From Phycisphaerae bacterium (GTDB taxonomy: Bacteria; Planctomycetota; Phycisphaerae; UBA1845; JAFGLZ01): DNA of 64,000 nt. The position numbers and the translations under genes are program-made. Location: assembly GCA_016927755.1 (NCBI GenBank), contig JAFGLZ010000043.1, positions 1-64,000 of the forward strand, in the 5' to 3' direction. The notes under the pieces were generated by a model, which saw only the letters and a program-made list of their open reading frames with translations, ran no database searches and was not told the origin of the DNA. Shown in pieces: positions 55,046-63,257 of the stretch; position 1 is the first letter of the stretch, and each line of letters opens with the position of its first letter.

Positions 55046-55318
55046 ATGTCGCGACCGATCATTCTGGGTCTAGTGGCGTGCTTGTGCCTTACGGTCTTTG
55101 TCTGTTCCGTGCCTGGGATTTCGCACAACTACGGCATGAGAAGCAAGGTTGACGAGGGGCTGACCGAGAGCGGCGCGGGGCTCGAATACAACGAGTGGCT
55201 TGTGAACCTATTGGTTGTGATTGGCCTCGCCGTCATTTCCGGGTGTCTGTCCGCGCTCTTCGGTTGGCCCGCGTTGAAATCCGCTCGGGCGCCCAATCGC
55301 GTCGAGCGCGAGACGTAA
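55046..55318 (+). CDS. Small two-helix membrane protein
   Basis: A 90-residue protein with an N-terminal hydrophobic segment (IILGLVACLCLTVFVCSVPG) and a second one (LVVIGLAVISGCLSALFGWPAL). Between them is a short polar stretch. The start has AGGGAG about 8 bases upstream. It lies between the oxidoreductase and hydrolase genes with short gaps (72 and 18 bases). Nothing in the sequence suggests a function. Confidence 0.55.
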   Translation: MSRPIILGLVACLCLTVFVCSVPGISHNYGMRSKVDEGLTESGAGLEYNEWLVNLLVVIGLAVISGCLSALFGWPALKSARAPNRVERET

Positions 55319-55336
55319 GTCCGGCGAAAGGAAAGC

Positions 55337-56248
55337 GTGAGCCTCTGGATCACGATCAGTCTGTTCATTGCGATGGTCGTCGGTTCCGCAACGCTGTCGG
55401 CGGCGGAGCTGCCCGATATCTCCACGGTTCCCAAGGATCTGACGACACCGCCGATGACGGTCGGCGAGCCCGCACCGGGGCGACGGGTCAAGCAGACCTC
55501 GCCCGGGTACGAGGGTACGAGGGTCTACCACACGCTACACCTGCCCACCGACTGGCGGAGGGGCGAGAGATTCCCCATCCTTGTGGAGTATCCGGGCAAC
55601 GGACCCTACCGTAACGGCTTCGGGGACGTCTGTACCGGCAAGGTCGAGTACTGCAACCTGGGCTACGGCATTTCCGGCGGTAAGGGCTTTCTCTGGATCT
55701 GCATGCCCTTCGTGAATACCGAGACGATGGCGAATCAGACTCAGTGGTGGGGGGACGTGGCCGCCACCGTCGACTATTGCAGGACGACGGTCCGACGCGT
55801 CTGCGAGACCTATGGGGGCGATTCGTCGTCGGTCATCCTGACGGGCTTCTCTCGCGGGGCGATCGCCTGCAACTACATCGGCCTGCACGACGACGAGATT
55901 GCCCGTCTCTGGCTGGCCTTCATCCCGCACAGCCACTACGACGGCGTGAAGGACTGGGCGTATCCAGGGGCGGACCGCGCCTCGGCCCTGAGACGACTGA
56001 AGCGTCTGAAGGGTCGGGCGTCGTTCGTCAGTCACGAGGGCTCCGTCGAGGAGACGCGCCGATACCTGGCCGCCACCGGCGTCAAGGCGCCATTTACGTT
56101 CCAGGTGCTGCCGTACCGCAATCACCGCGACGATTGGGTGCTCCGCGACATTCCCGAGCGCGGGCGCCTGCGTGCTTGGCTCGGGGCCGTTCTTCGCGAC
56201 CGCCCGGGCCGGTGCGATTCCGCCACGAAGCCGACGGCATGCGACTGA
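55337..56248 (+). CDS. Exported alpha/beta hydrolase
   Basis: A 303-residue protein with a signal peptide (WITISLFIAMVVGSATLSAA). The alpha/beta hydrolase nucleophile elbow is GFSRGA (in VILTGFSRGAIACNYIGL), preceded by FPILVEYPGNGPYRNGFG, which matches the oxyanion-loop position. A late His candidate is in YRNHRDDWVLRD. Polyhydroxybutyrate-depolymerase-like and feruloyl-esterase-like enzymes share this layout. The start at GTG 55337 follows GAAAGGAAAG. It likely de-esterifies a polymer attacked by the neighbouring glycosidases. Confidence 0.78.
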   Translation: MSLWITISLFIAMVVGSATLSAAELPDISTVPKDLTTPPMTVGEPAPGRRVKQTSPGYEGTRVYHTLHLPTDWRRGERFPILVEYPGNGPYRNGFGDVCTGKVEYCNLGYGISGGKGFLWICMPFVNTETMANQTQWWGDVAATVDYCRTTVRRVCETYGGDSSSVILTGFSRGAIACNYIGLHDDEIARLWLAFIPHSHYDGVKDWAYPGADRASALRRLKRLKGRASFVSHEGSVEETRRYLAATGVKAPFTFQVLPYRNHRDDWVLRDIPERGRLRAWLGAVLRDRPGRCDSATKPTACD

Positions 56249-56307
56249 TCGCGCCGCGGTCGGTCGATTGCGGCTCATCCTGCTGTCCGATATGCTGCCG
56301 GTCCGTC

Positions 56308-57219
56308 ATGCATCCCCGCGAGACGGAAAAGAGCGATGGTGGGCGCGCCCTAATGCAGCCCTTCGAACGTTCGGACACCCGGGAGTCCTCCGCCAATCCA
56401 CAGACGTGTCTCATCCTCGGTCCGCCGCGCAGCGGCACGACGATGCTCCTGCGGCTCTTGGCGGGGGGGCAGGGCGTCCTGGCCGTCAGCGAGCCGTTCC
56501 TGATCCGCTCGGCGCTGCCGAACTGGCGGATCCACCGTCAGTTCAGACGGCTCCAGCGATCCGCGGGTTTTCCTTTCCGTAAGCCGCCTTACCCGGCCTC
56601 TCTGGAACGATACGCCGGTTACTTGTCTGAGCTGGCCGCGGCGAACGGCTGCTCGCACCTGGTCATCAAGGAGACCTACCGCTCTTGCGGCCTCACGCCG
56701 CCGTGGCGGAACGAGTCCGTGCTCGAACGGCTCGTACGAGACGTGCCGGCGCGGGTCGCGCTGATTCGCGATCCATACGACACGGCCGCATCGGCGATCG
56801 GCCTGGGCAGTTGGGTCATTGGCGTTCGCGGCTGGTTGACGCGGATGCGTCTGTCGAACGTACCGATCTTCCGAAATCGGCTGCACGTCGTCCGCTGGGC
56901 GTCCGACAACTGGGCCAGGTATGTCGAATGGATTCGCGCGCACGGGCTGACGCCGATACGATACGAGGATCTGGTCGCCGGTCCGGAGACGCAACTGCCG
57001 CGGATCTGCGAGCAACTTCGCCTCCCGTTCGAGCCGTGCATGCTCGACGGAACTCTGCCCAGGCATCGACTCGGCGGCCTGGGTGATCCGCGGACGTTCC
57101 GCAAGGCCAGGTCCGTCGATCGCCGCGCCGTCGGCCGCGGCGAGGAGCTTAGCGACAAGGAGCGGCGAATTGTCAGGGAGACGTGCGAGGGCATGGCTCG
57201 TGAGGTAGGCTATTCGTAG
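56308..57219 (+). CDS. Sulfotransferase-family protein
   Basis: A 303-residue protein with the PAPS-binding P-loop LGPPRSGTTMLLRLLAGG and a second phosphate-binding segment LIRDPYDTAASAIGLG, where RDP stands at the 3'-phosphate position. The C-terminal part PIRYEDLVAGPETQLPRICEQL is typical of sulfotransferases. It would transfer sulfate from PAPS to a carbohydrate or lipid. ATG 56353 is an alternative start 15 codons downstream. The preceding gene ends 59 bases upstream. Its presence among glycan-degrading genes is unusual, since it would add rather than remove sulfate. No signal is visible, so it is probably cytoplasmic. Confidence 0.82.
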   Translation: MHPRETEKSDGGRALMQPFERSDTRESSANPQTCLILGPPRSGTTMLLRLLAGGQGVLAVSEPFLIRSALPNWRIHRQFRRLQRSAGFPFRKPPYPASLERYAGYLSELAAANGCSHLVIKETYRSCGLTPPWRNESVLERLVRDVPARVALIRDPYDTAASAIGLGSWVIGVRGWLTRMRLSNVPIFRNRLHVVRWASDNWARYVEWIRAHGLTPIRYEDLVAGPETQLPRICEQLRLPFEPCMLDGTLPRHRLGGLGDPRTFRKARSVDRRAVGRGEELSDKERRIVRETCEGMAREVGYS

Positions 57220-57224
57220 CGACG

Positions 57225-57269
57225 CCGACACGGTTTCGTTGCGGGGCATCCGCCTCGTGTCGGAAACCG
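57225..57269 (+). promoter_or_regulatory. Structured leader before sialidase
   Basis: CCGACACG (57225-57232) and CGTGTCGG (57256-57263) form one stem. CGGTTTC (57231-57237) and GAAACCG (57263-57269) form another. They share bases and their order would create either a pseudoknot or two alternative stems, between the sulfotransferase stop and the sialidase start. It could also be a transcript terminator. The sequence GGTTTCCGACACG (minus strand) also occurs at 29828-29840. Confidence 0.4.
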
Positions 57270-57288
57270 ATCTGCAAGGGGTTCTTCA

Positions 57289-58476
57289 ATGAGACTGAGG
57301 CTACACTGCCCGTTTTCCGCCGTCATGGTTCTCATGGTTGGACCCGGCGCAGGACTCGCAGGGGGATCCGAGGAGCGACGCGTGGATGCTCAAGACCCAC
57401 CACTCATCGATCTGTCCGATCAGAGGCATCGGCAGGTCGTCGTCGACAGGGAGAAGGGCCAGTACCTCGGCCACCCGACGACGGTCTTGTTGGAGGACAA
57501 CAAGACGATGCTCTGCGTCTATCCCAAGGGCCATGGTCGCGGCGCGATCGTCTACAAGCGGAGCAACGACGCGGGCCTGACCTGGAGCGATCGTCTGCCG
57601 ACCCCCGTGTCCTGGGCGACATCGAAGGAAGTCCCGACGCTCCATCGAGTGATCGATCCAGAGGGCAAGAAGCGAATCGTCATGTTCTCCGGGCTGTATC
57701 CCGTGCGGATGGCGGTGTCGGAGGACGACGGCAAGACATGGTCGGAGCTGAAGCCCGTCGGCGACTGGGGCGGCATCGTCGTGATGGGGTGCGTGGAGCC
57801 GCTGCGAACGGGCAAGGGTCATTACATGGCAATGTTCCATGACGACGGCCGGTTCTTCACCCGCACCAGCGAGCGGAAGGATCCCAAGGCGGTGACGCTT
57901 TACAGGACGCTCTCCACCGACGGCGGCCTGACGTGGTCGTTCCCGGAAGTCATCTACTCATTCAAGGAGATTCACATCTGCGAGCCGGGCATCATCCGCT
58001 CACCGGACGGCAAGCAGCTCGCCGTGCTCCTCCGCGAGAATAGTCGGCGGCGCAACTCGCAGATCATCTTCTCGAACGACGAGGGCAAGACGTGGACCCG
58101 ACCTCGGGACATGCCGTGGATGCTGAACGGCGATCGGCATACCGGCAAATACGCGCCGGACGGTCGGCTGCTCATCTCGCTGCGCCGCCGATCTCCTGAG
58201 GGTCAGAAGACGCCGACCGAAGGCGACTGGGCAGCCTGGGTCGGCACCTATGACGATCTCGTTCATGGACGCAAGGGCCAATACCGCGTTCGACTGAAGG
58301 ACAATCACAAGGGCTATGACTGTGCCTACCCTGGCGTGGAGGTATTGCCGGACGGTACGTTCGTGACCACGACATACGGCCACTGGGACAAGGGAGAGGA
58401 GCCCTACATACTGAGCGTCAGGCTCAAGCTCGAGGAGCTTGACAAGATGTCGGCCGAGCAGAAGAAGTCTCGGTAG
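57289..58476 (+). CDS. Sialidase-like protein (BNR/Asp-box)
   Basis: A 395-residue exported six-bladed propeller of the exo-alpha-sialidase type (GH33-like). The N-terminus contains a signal-like stretch (FSAVMVLMVGPGAGLAGG). Four Asp-box repeats are visible: SNDAGLTWS, SEDDGKTWS, STDGGLTWS and SNDEGKTWT. The catalytic arginine triad and Tyr/Glu pair cannot be placed with confidence. Propellers of this type also occur in non-sialidase proteins. The gene follows the sulfotransferase by 69 bases with a Shine-Dalgarno AAGGGG. It is the last gene of the plus-strand glycan locus. Confidence 0.88.
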   Translation: MRLRLHCPFSAVMVLMVGPGAGLAGGSEERRVDAQDPPLIDLSDQRHRQVVVDREKGQYLGHPTTVLLEDNKTMLCVYPKGHGRGAIVYKRSNDAGLTWSDRLPTPVSWATSKEVPTLHRVIDPEGKKRIVMFSGLYPVRMAVSEDDGKTWSELKPVGDWGGIVVMGCVEPLRTGKGHYMAMFHDDGRFFTRTSERKDPKAVTLYRTLSTDGGLTWSFPEVIYSFKEIHICEPGIIRSPDGKQLAVLLRENSRRRNSQIIFSNDEGKTWTRPRDMPWMLNGDRHTGKYAPDGRLLISLRRRSPEGQKTPTEGDWAAWVGTYDDLVHGRKGQYRVRLKDNHKGYDCAYPGVEVLPDGTFVTTTYGHWDKGEEPYILSVRLKLEELDKMSAEQKKSR

Positions 58477-58572
58477 TCCGCGTCCGGACGCGCCTTTGGG
58501 AGAGCGGCGGCTTGACGTCATTGTGTATGCGCGCGGCTCCGGCGCGAGAATCGGTGCTCGCACCGGCTCTCG

Positions 58573-58590
58573 GCAGGAATCCCTTCCTGC
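58573..58590. terminator. Hairpin between convergent genes
   Basis: GCAGGAA (58573-58579) and TTCCTGC (58584-58590) pair around a TCCC loop. It lies between the convergent sialidase (plus) and ABC permease (minus). There is no T tract. Further GC palindromes lie around 58480-58560. Confidence 0.4.
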
Positions 58591-58621
58591 AAAGCTGGCA
58601 GTAGGGGGGGTATCGCGCGAC

Positions 58622-59848
58622 CTAGTCATGCCGCAGCGATTCAACCGGGTTCAGCCGTGATGCCCGGCGCGCCGGCAGCAACCCGAACACTAACCCGATG
58701 CAGACCGCGAACACGAGCGGTCCGGCCAGCAGCATCGGCGACAGCACCGGCATCAGCCCGGTCAGTCGCGCGATCAGGACGCATCCGATCAGCCCCACGA
58801 CGACGCCCAGCAGCCCACCGGCGCCCGCCAGCGCCCCCGCCTCCAGCATGAACTGGCGCATGATCATCCTGCGGTCCGCGCCGAGGGCCATTCGGATTCC
58901 GATCTCACGCGTCCGCTCCATCACCGTCACGAGCATGATGTTCATGATCCCGATGCCGCCGACGAGCAGGCTGATCCCGGCGATGCTCACCAGCAGCAGC
59001 GTCATGACGTTCGACGTTCGCTCTGCGGTTTGGGCCGCTTCGGAGATCGACTTCACGGTGAAATCATCCATTTCGTCGCCGCGAAGCTGATGCCGATGCC
59101 GCAGGAGCGTCTGCACCTGGTTCATGGCCTGGTCGATCTGGCTCTCGCTCACGGCCGAGAGCACGATGGCCTTCGGACGGTCGCCGCCGGTCAGGTGCCG
59201 GAACGCCGTCGTGATGGGAACGATGAGAATGTCGTCCTGATCCTCGCCCAGCGGGCTCTGTCCCTTCTCGGCGAGCAGTCCGACGATCTCCATCGGCGTG
59301 CCCTTGACCCGGATCCGCTGACCGACGGGGTCCGATTTCCCGAAGAGCTGCTGGGCGGACGTCCTGCCGATCAGGCAGACCTTGGCGGCGGAATCGACGT
59401 CCCGCTGCTCGATCTCTCGACCGACGTCCACCGACCACGACCGCACCCGGAGGTAGTCGGCCTCGGCGCCGGTCACGCGGACGGACCAGTTCGCCAACTC
59501 GCCGACGGCCTGACAGATCGAGCGAGTCACCGCCGAGGCGTGCCCGACGGCCGAGCACTCCCGCTCGATCGCCTCGGCGTCCTGCACGGTCAGCGTCTCG
59601 GCCGAGCCGGCCCCGGCGCGGACGCCGCCTTGGCTCGTCGAACCGGCCAGGACGATGATCATGTTCGTGCCCAGGTTGGCGATCTGGCCCTGTATGCGCT
59701 GCTTGGCCCCCTCGCTGATGGCGATGACGGAGATGATCGCGGCCACGCCGATGATCACGCCCAGCATCGTCAGGATGCTCCGCGTGCGATGCCGCCTCAT
59801 CTGGCGGACGGCGATGCGGAAGCTCTCGAGCCAGACGACGGGGTTCAT
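58622..59848 (-). CDS. MacB-type ABC transporter permease
   Basis: A 408-residue permease with the FtsX/MacB layout: N-terminal membrane helix (ILTMLGVIIGVAAIISVIAI), a periplasmic domain (about 45-275), and three C-terminal helices (VMTLLLVSIAGISLLVGGIGIMNIMLVTVMERTREIGIRMALGA and following). The MERTREIGIRMALGA segment is the signature coupling helix. The gene overlaps the ATPase stop by 4 bases (ATGA). It forms a MacAB-type tripartite exporter with the ATPase and the membrane-fusion protein. The ATPase is encoded separately, not fused as in E. coli MacB. Its cargo is unknown. Confidence 0.92.
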   Translation of the reverse strand: MNPVVWLESFRIAVRQMRRHRTRSILTMLGVIIGVAAIISVIAISEGAKQRIQGQIANLGTNMIIVLAGSTSQGGVRAGAGSAETLTVQDAEAIERECSAVGHASAVTRSICQAVGELANWSVRVTGAEADYLRVRSWSVDVGREIEQRDVDSAAKVCLIGRTSAQQLFGKSDPVGQRIRVKGTPMEIVGLLAEKGQSPLGEDQDDILIVPITTAFRHLTGGDRPKAIVLSAVSESQIDQAMNQVQTLLRHRHQLRGDEMDDFTVKSISEAAQTAERTSNVMTLLLVSIAGISLLVGGIGIMNIMLVTVMERTREIGIRMALGADRRMIMRQFMLEAGALAGAGGLLGVVVGLIGCVLIARLTGLMPVLSPMLLAGPLVFAVCIGLVFGLLPARRASRLNPVESLRHD

Positions 59849-60606
59849 CGTGGCGCGCCCTCCCGCTCGGCCGCGGCGGCGATCGTCTTGATGTGGGGGA
59901 TCGCCGGGCCCCCCTTGGCCGGTGAGGGCTGATCGTGAACGACCAACCCGTCGTGAAGGATCACGACACGGTGGGCGTAGGCGGCGATGTCCGGATCGTG
60001 CGTGACCAGCGCCACCGTCAGCCCGCCCGCGGCGTGCAGGCGGACGAGCAGGTCGAGCATCTCCTCGCTCGTCTTCGAGTCGAGGTTGCCCGTGGGTTCG
60101 TCGGCCAGCAGCAGGCGCGGCTGATTCGCCAGCGCCCTGGCCAGTGCGACCCGCTGCTGCTGCCCGCCCGAGAGCTGCCAGGGCATGTGCTCCGTCCGAT
60201 CGGCCAGGCCGACGGTCTCGAGCGCGGCCCGGGCGCGTCGCCGTCGCTCGCGTCGGCCGATACCCAGGTAGACCATCGGCAGTTCGACGTTCTCCAGCGA
60301 CGTATCGCTGTGCAGCAGGTTGAAGGTCTGGAAGACGAAGCCAAGCTTCGAGCGTCGGCACCGGGCCAACTCGACCTCGTCGAGCCGGTCGACCCGCTGC
60401 CCGTCGAGCCGGTAGATCCCTTCGGTGGCCGGGTCGAGACAGCCCAGGATGTTGAGCAGGGTGCTCTTGCCCGAGCCGCTGGCGCCCATGATTGCCGTGA
60501 ACTGGCCCTCGGTGATCGTCAGATCGATCCCGCGCAGCGCGGGCACGTGGACCGCGCCCATGTCGTAGACTTTGTGCACGGATTCCAGTTCGACGATGTT
60601 GCTCAT
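59845..60606 (-). CDS. MacB/LolD-type ABC ATPase
   Basis: A 253-residue ABC ATPase with Walker [10 protein letters not shown], signature [15 protein letters not shown], Walker [11 protein letters not shown], and H-loop [10 protein letters not shown]. It belongs to the LolD/MacB group of exporters that work with FtsX-type permeases. The start at ATG 60606 gives the typical N-terminus [15 protein letters not shown] longer frame upstream is artefactual. The last 25 residues after the conserved domain are unusual for the family ([16 protein letters not shown]). The stop overlaps the permease start by 4 bases, and the fusion-protein stop is 17 bases upstream. Confidence 0.94.
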   Translation of the reverse strand: MSNIVELESVHKVYDMGAVHVPALRGIDLTITEGQFTAIMGASGSGKSTLLNILGCLDPATEGIYRLDGQRVDRLDEVELARCRRSKLGFVFQTFNLLHSDTSLENVELPMVYLGIGRRERRRRARAALETVGLADRTEHMPWQLSGGQQQRVALARALANQPRLLLADEPTGNLDSKTSEEMLDLLVRLHAAGGLTVALVTHDPDIAAYAHRVVILHDGLVVHDQPSPAKGGPAIPHIKTIAAAAEREGAPR

Positions 60607-60623
60607 TGTCTCGCGCTGGGTAC

Positions 60624-61925
60624 TCAGAAGCGGCGGTTCTCGGGCCGGCTCAGCATGATGATCCGCTGAAGGAAGCTCCCCGACTCCTCGGGCCGATCCA
60701 TCTCGGTCACATAGGCCGTTCCTTCGACGAGGTCCGCGCCTCCGACGACGGCCGTGTCTCGGTTGTCCGTGAACCGGGTCCAGACGGGCATCGACACCCA
60801 TGCCCCGTCGCTATGACGCCAGAGGGTTGCCTTCTCCGGCCTGATTGGTGGCGGGGCGATCTCTGCGTCGGCGCCACGGCTGTCAGGTCCGCTGGCGGGG
60901 GTGATTCGAATCGGCTCGGGGGCCGGCGGCCACGTCATGCTGTCGAGCATGGCCCGAATCCGCTCGGGGCCCAGCGGCGGTCGGAATCGCAGGGCCGCAT
61001 TGGCGACCTTCATGATCCCGTCCTGCCGGACGATCTCGATGCCCACGTCCGCCGGCATCCCGGGCCTGAGCAGCCGATCCCGGTTCTCCACGTCGATCAC
61101 CACCGTGTACGTCACCACGTTGCTGAGCGCGCGGGGTTGGTTGCGAACCTGCCGGACCTGACCGGTGAACGTGCGGTCGCGGTAGGCATTGACGGCGAAG
61201 CTGGCGTGTTGTCCCGGACAGATGTGGCCGATGTCGGCCTCGCTGACGTCCGTCAGTAGCTCCATCCTGGCTAGGTCCTCGGCCAGGATGAACAGGTCGG
61301 GCGACTTCAGCCGGGACGTCACCGTTTGCCCCGCGTCGACTTGCCGGTCGAGGACGATGCCGTCGATGGGCGAGACGATCTCCGTGCAGTCCAAGCTATA
61401 CTTGGTCAGATCGACGCGACTCTTGGCGCCCTCGATGGCGGCACGAGCCGCCTCGACGTTCGCCAGCATCGCATCGTGTTTCGCCTTGAGGGCCTTGTGC
61501 TCCTCCTCGCTGGCGGCGCCTTTCCGCCGCAAGCCGTCTATCCGTTCGAACTGGCGCTTGGCTTCGTCTCGCTCGACCTCCTGCTCGTGCAGGACTGCGT
61601 TGGCTCGGGCGAGGTCGGCCTTGGCCTGTTCGTGCTCGGCCCGGTAGAGCTCCGGCTTTAGCCGGGCCAGCACCTGCCCCCGACGGATCCGATCGTTGTG
61701 CGAGACCAGCACTTCCTGGACCGTCCCCGAGACCTCGCAACCGACCAGCACCTCGGTCGTCGGGGCCAAGCGTCCGGTTGCGGTAACCGCCAGCGCCAGT
61801 GGACCTCGCGTTACCGGCGTTGTGCGGATCGTGACCTCAGGCTTCCTCCGGAGGCTGCGCCAACCGAACCCGATGAGGCCCGCGAGGATCAGCAAGAAGA
61901 CGGTTCGAACTACCCACTTTCCCAT
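60624..61925 (-). CDS. MacA-type membrane-fusion protein
   Basis: A 433-residue RND/MacA-like membrane-fusion protein. The start at ATG 61925 is followed by a membrane anchor (VVRTVFLLILAGLIGFGWRSL), then the lipoyl/barrel strands ATGRLAPTTEVLVGCEVSGTV, a coiled-coil hairpin (about 100-185, rich in Glu, Lys and Ala, EHEQAKADLARANAVLHEQEVERDEAKRQFERID), and RLKSPDLFILAEDLARMELL. An inserted region near the C-terminus (about 335-385) is rich in Pro. It links the ABC pair to an outer-membrane or envelope exit. It is first in the operon: fusion protein-ATPase-permease. No outer-membrane TolC is nearby. Confidence 0.92.
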   Translation of the reverse strand: MGKWVVRTVFLLILAGLIGFGWRSLRRKPEVTIRTTPVTRGPLALAVTATGRLAPTTEVLVGCEVSGTVQEVLVSHNDRIRRGQVLARLKPELYRAEHEQAKADLARANAVLHEQEVERDEAKRQFERIDGLRRKGAASEEEHKALKAKHDAMLANVEAARAAIEGAKSRVDLTKYSLDCTEIVSPIDGIVLDRQVDAGQTVTSRLKSPDLFILAEDLARMELLTDVSEADIGHICPGQHASFAVNAYRDRTFTGQVRQVRNQPRALSNVVTYTVVIDVENRDRLLRPGMPADVGIEIVRQDGIMKVANAALRFRPPLGPERIRAMLDSMTWPPAPEPIRITPASGPDSRGADAEIAPPPIRPEKATLWRHSDGAWVSMPVWTRFTDNRDTAVVGGADLVEGTAYVTEMDRPEESGSFLQRIIMLSRPENRRF

Positions 61926-62115
61926 CAGTCGTCTCGTTGAGATGATCCACCGGTCGCCGATCGTGTCCCGCGACCCCTCGTGATTGACACGAAGCCGACG
62001 AGCCACAATAATGCCTTCTTCAGGGGCTCCATCGGCGTTGGCTTCCGCCGCATCAGTCAGTAGCATACGCGAATTCCTAGGATCGCACTAGAACCGCCGA
62101 ATCTTGGGGCAGGAC

Positions 62116-63255
62116 GTGGACAGACGCCTTCTACCGGTCACCATCGCGGGCACGGGTTCCTTTCTCCCGAACGATCCAATCCCGAACGACAAGATTGACG
62201 ATGTCCTCGGACCTCTGGATAAGGCGCCGACGCGCGTCCAGTCGTTCATCAAGGCGGGCGGCAACGCGATGCTCGGCGACTCGGGTATCGACTACCGTCA
62301 CTTCGCCGTCGATCCCGAGACGCATGACCTGACGCATACCTTCGCCACGCTGGCCGAGGAGGCGGCCCGGCACGCCTTGGACGACGCCGGGATGACGCCC
62401 GACGAGATTGAACTGCTGCTGCTCTCCAGCCCGACCTACGACTACGGCACGCCGCCGACCTCGACGATCCTCCAGGAGCGACTGGGCATCGAGTCCTGCG
62501 CCGAGATGGAGATCCATTCGAACTGTGCCGGCGTGGGCAAGTCCGTCCAGGTGGCCTTCGACGCCTTGCGCGCCGGCCGGTACCGGACCGCGCTGGTTAC
62601 GTATCCCCAGCTCTCGAGCGTCTATCTGCGAAGCTGCTTCTTCAATCAGGCCAAGGTCACCAAGGCGCAGGCAGCGCTGCGCTACATCCTGGCTGACGGC
62701 AGCGGCGCGCTGGTGCTCAAGGCCCTCGATGACGACGCGCGCGACGCCGACGGGTTCGCCCCGCACGAGGTGTTGGGCACTTACGTCGAGTCGATCGGCG
62801 GCAGGCTCCCACCGGCCATGACCGCCGGCGCGGGCGCCGCCGACCTGGTCGCTTATCGCAATCAGGCGCTTGTGGTCTACGAGAACGGGTTGCACCACCT
62901 GGACCAGGACTTCTCCTGCGTGACCCGCAACGCGGGGCGACGGCTCCTGGAAGGCGGCATGCGGATGTACGAGTCGCTGGGCATCGATCCCAAGACGATC
63001 ACGCATCACGTCGGTTCCATCCCCACGAAGCAGCTTTACGAGGACAACATCGAGCTGTTCAAGGAATGGTTCAGCGCCACGCGCGAGCAGATCCAATTCC
63101 TCGCTCGCAAGACCGGCTACTGTGGCGGCGCGTCGATCCTGATCCATTTCGACCAGATGGTCCGTCACGGTGAGATTCGGCCCGGGGATCTCGTCGGTCT
63201 CTATTCGGTCGAATCGAGCAAGTGGATGTCGGCCGGTTTCGTCGTACGATGGTAG
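62116..63255 (+). CDS. FabH-like 3-oxoacyl-ACP synthase III
   Basis: A 379-residue thiolase-fold enzyme resembling ketoacyl-ACP synthase III. The nucleophilic Cys137 is in EIHSNCAGVGKSVQV. A histidine is in THHVGSIPTKQ. The position normally held by the third catalytic residue, Asn in GNTSAAS-like motifs, reads GYCGGAS, so Asn is replaced by Tyr. Such replacement could change the reaction (acyl transfer rather than decarboxylative condensation). The start at GTG 62116 is preferred because GGGGC lies 7 bases before it; TTG 62104 is the alternative. The gene overlaps the next ORF's possible start by 7 bases. Confidence 0.82.
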   Translation: MDRRLLPVTIAGTGSFLPNDPIPNDKIDDVLGPLDKAPTRVQSFIKAGGNAMLGDSGIDYRHFAVDPETHDLTHTFATLAEEAARHALDDAGMTPDEIELLLLSSPTYDYGTPPTSTILQERLGIESCAEMEIHSNCAGVGKSVQVAFDALRAGRYRTALVTYPQLSSVYLRSCFFNQAKVTKAQAALRYILADGSGALVLKALDDDARDADGFAPHEVLGTYVESIGGRLPPAMTAGAGAADLVAYRNQALVVYENGLHHLDQDFSCVTRNAGRRLLEGGMRMYESLGIDPKTITHHVGSIPTKQLYEDNIELFKEWFSATREQIQFLARKTGYCGGASILIHFDQMVRHGEIRPGDLVGLYSVESSKWMSAGFVVRW

Positions 63256-63257
63256 CC

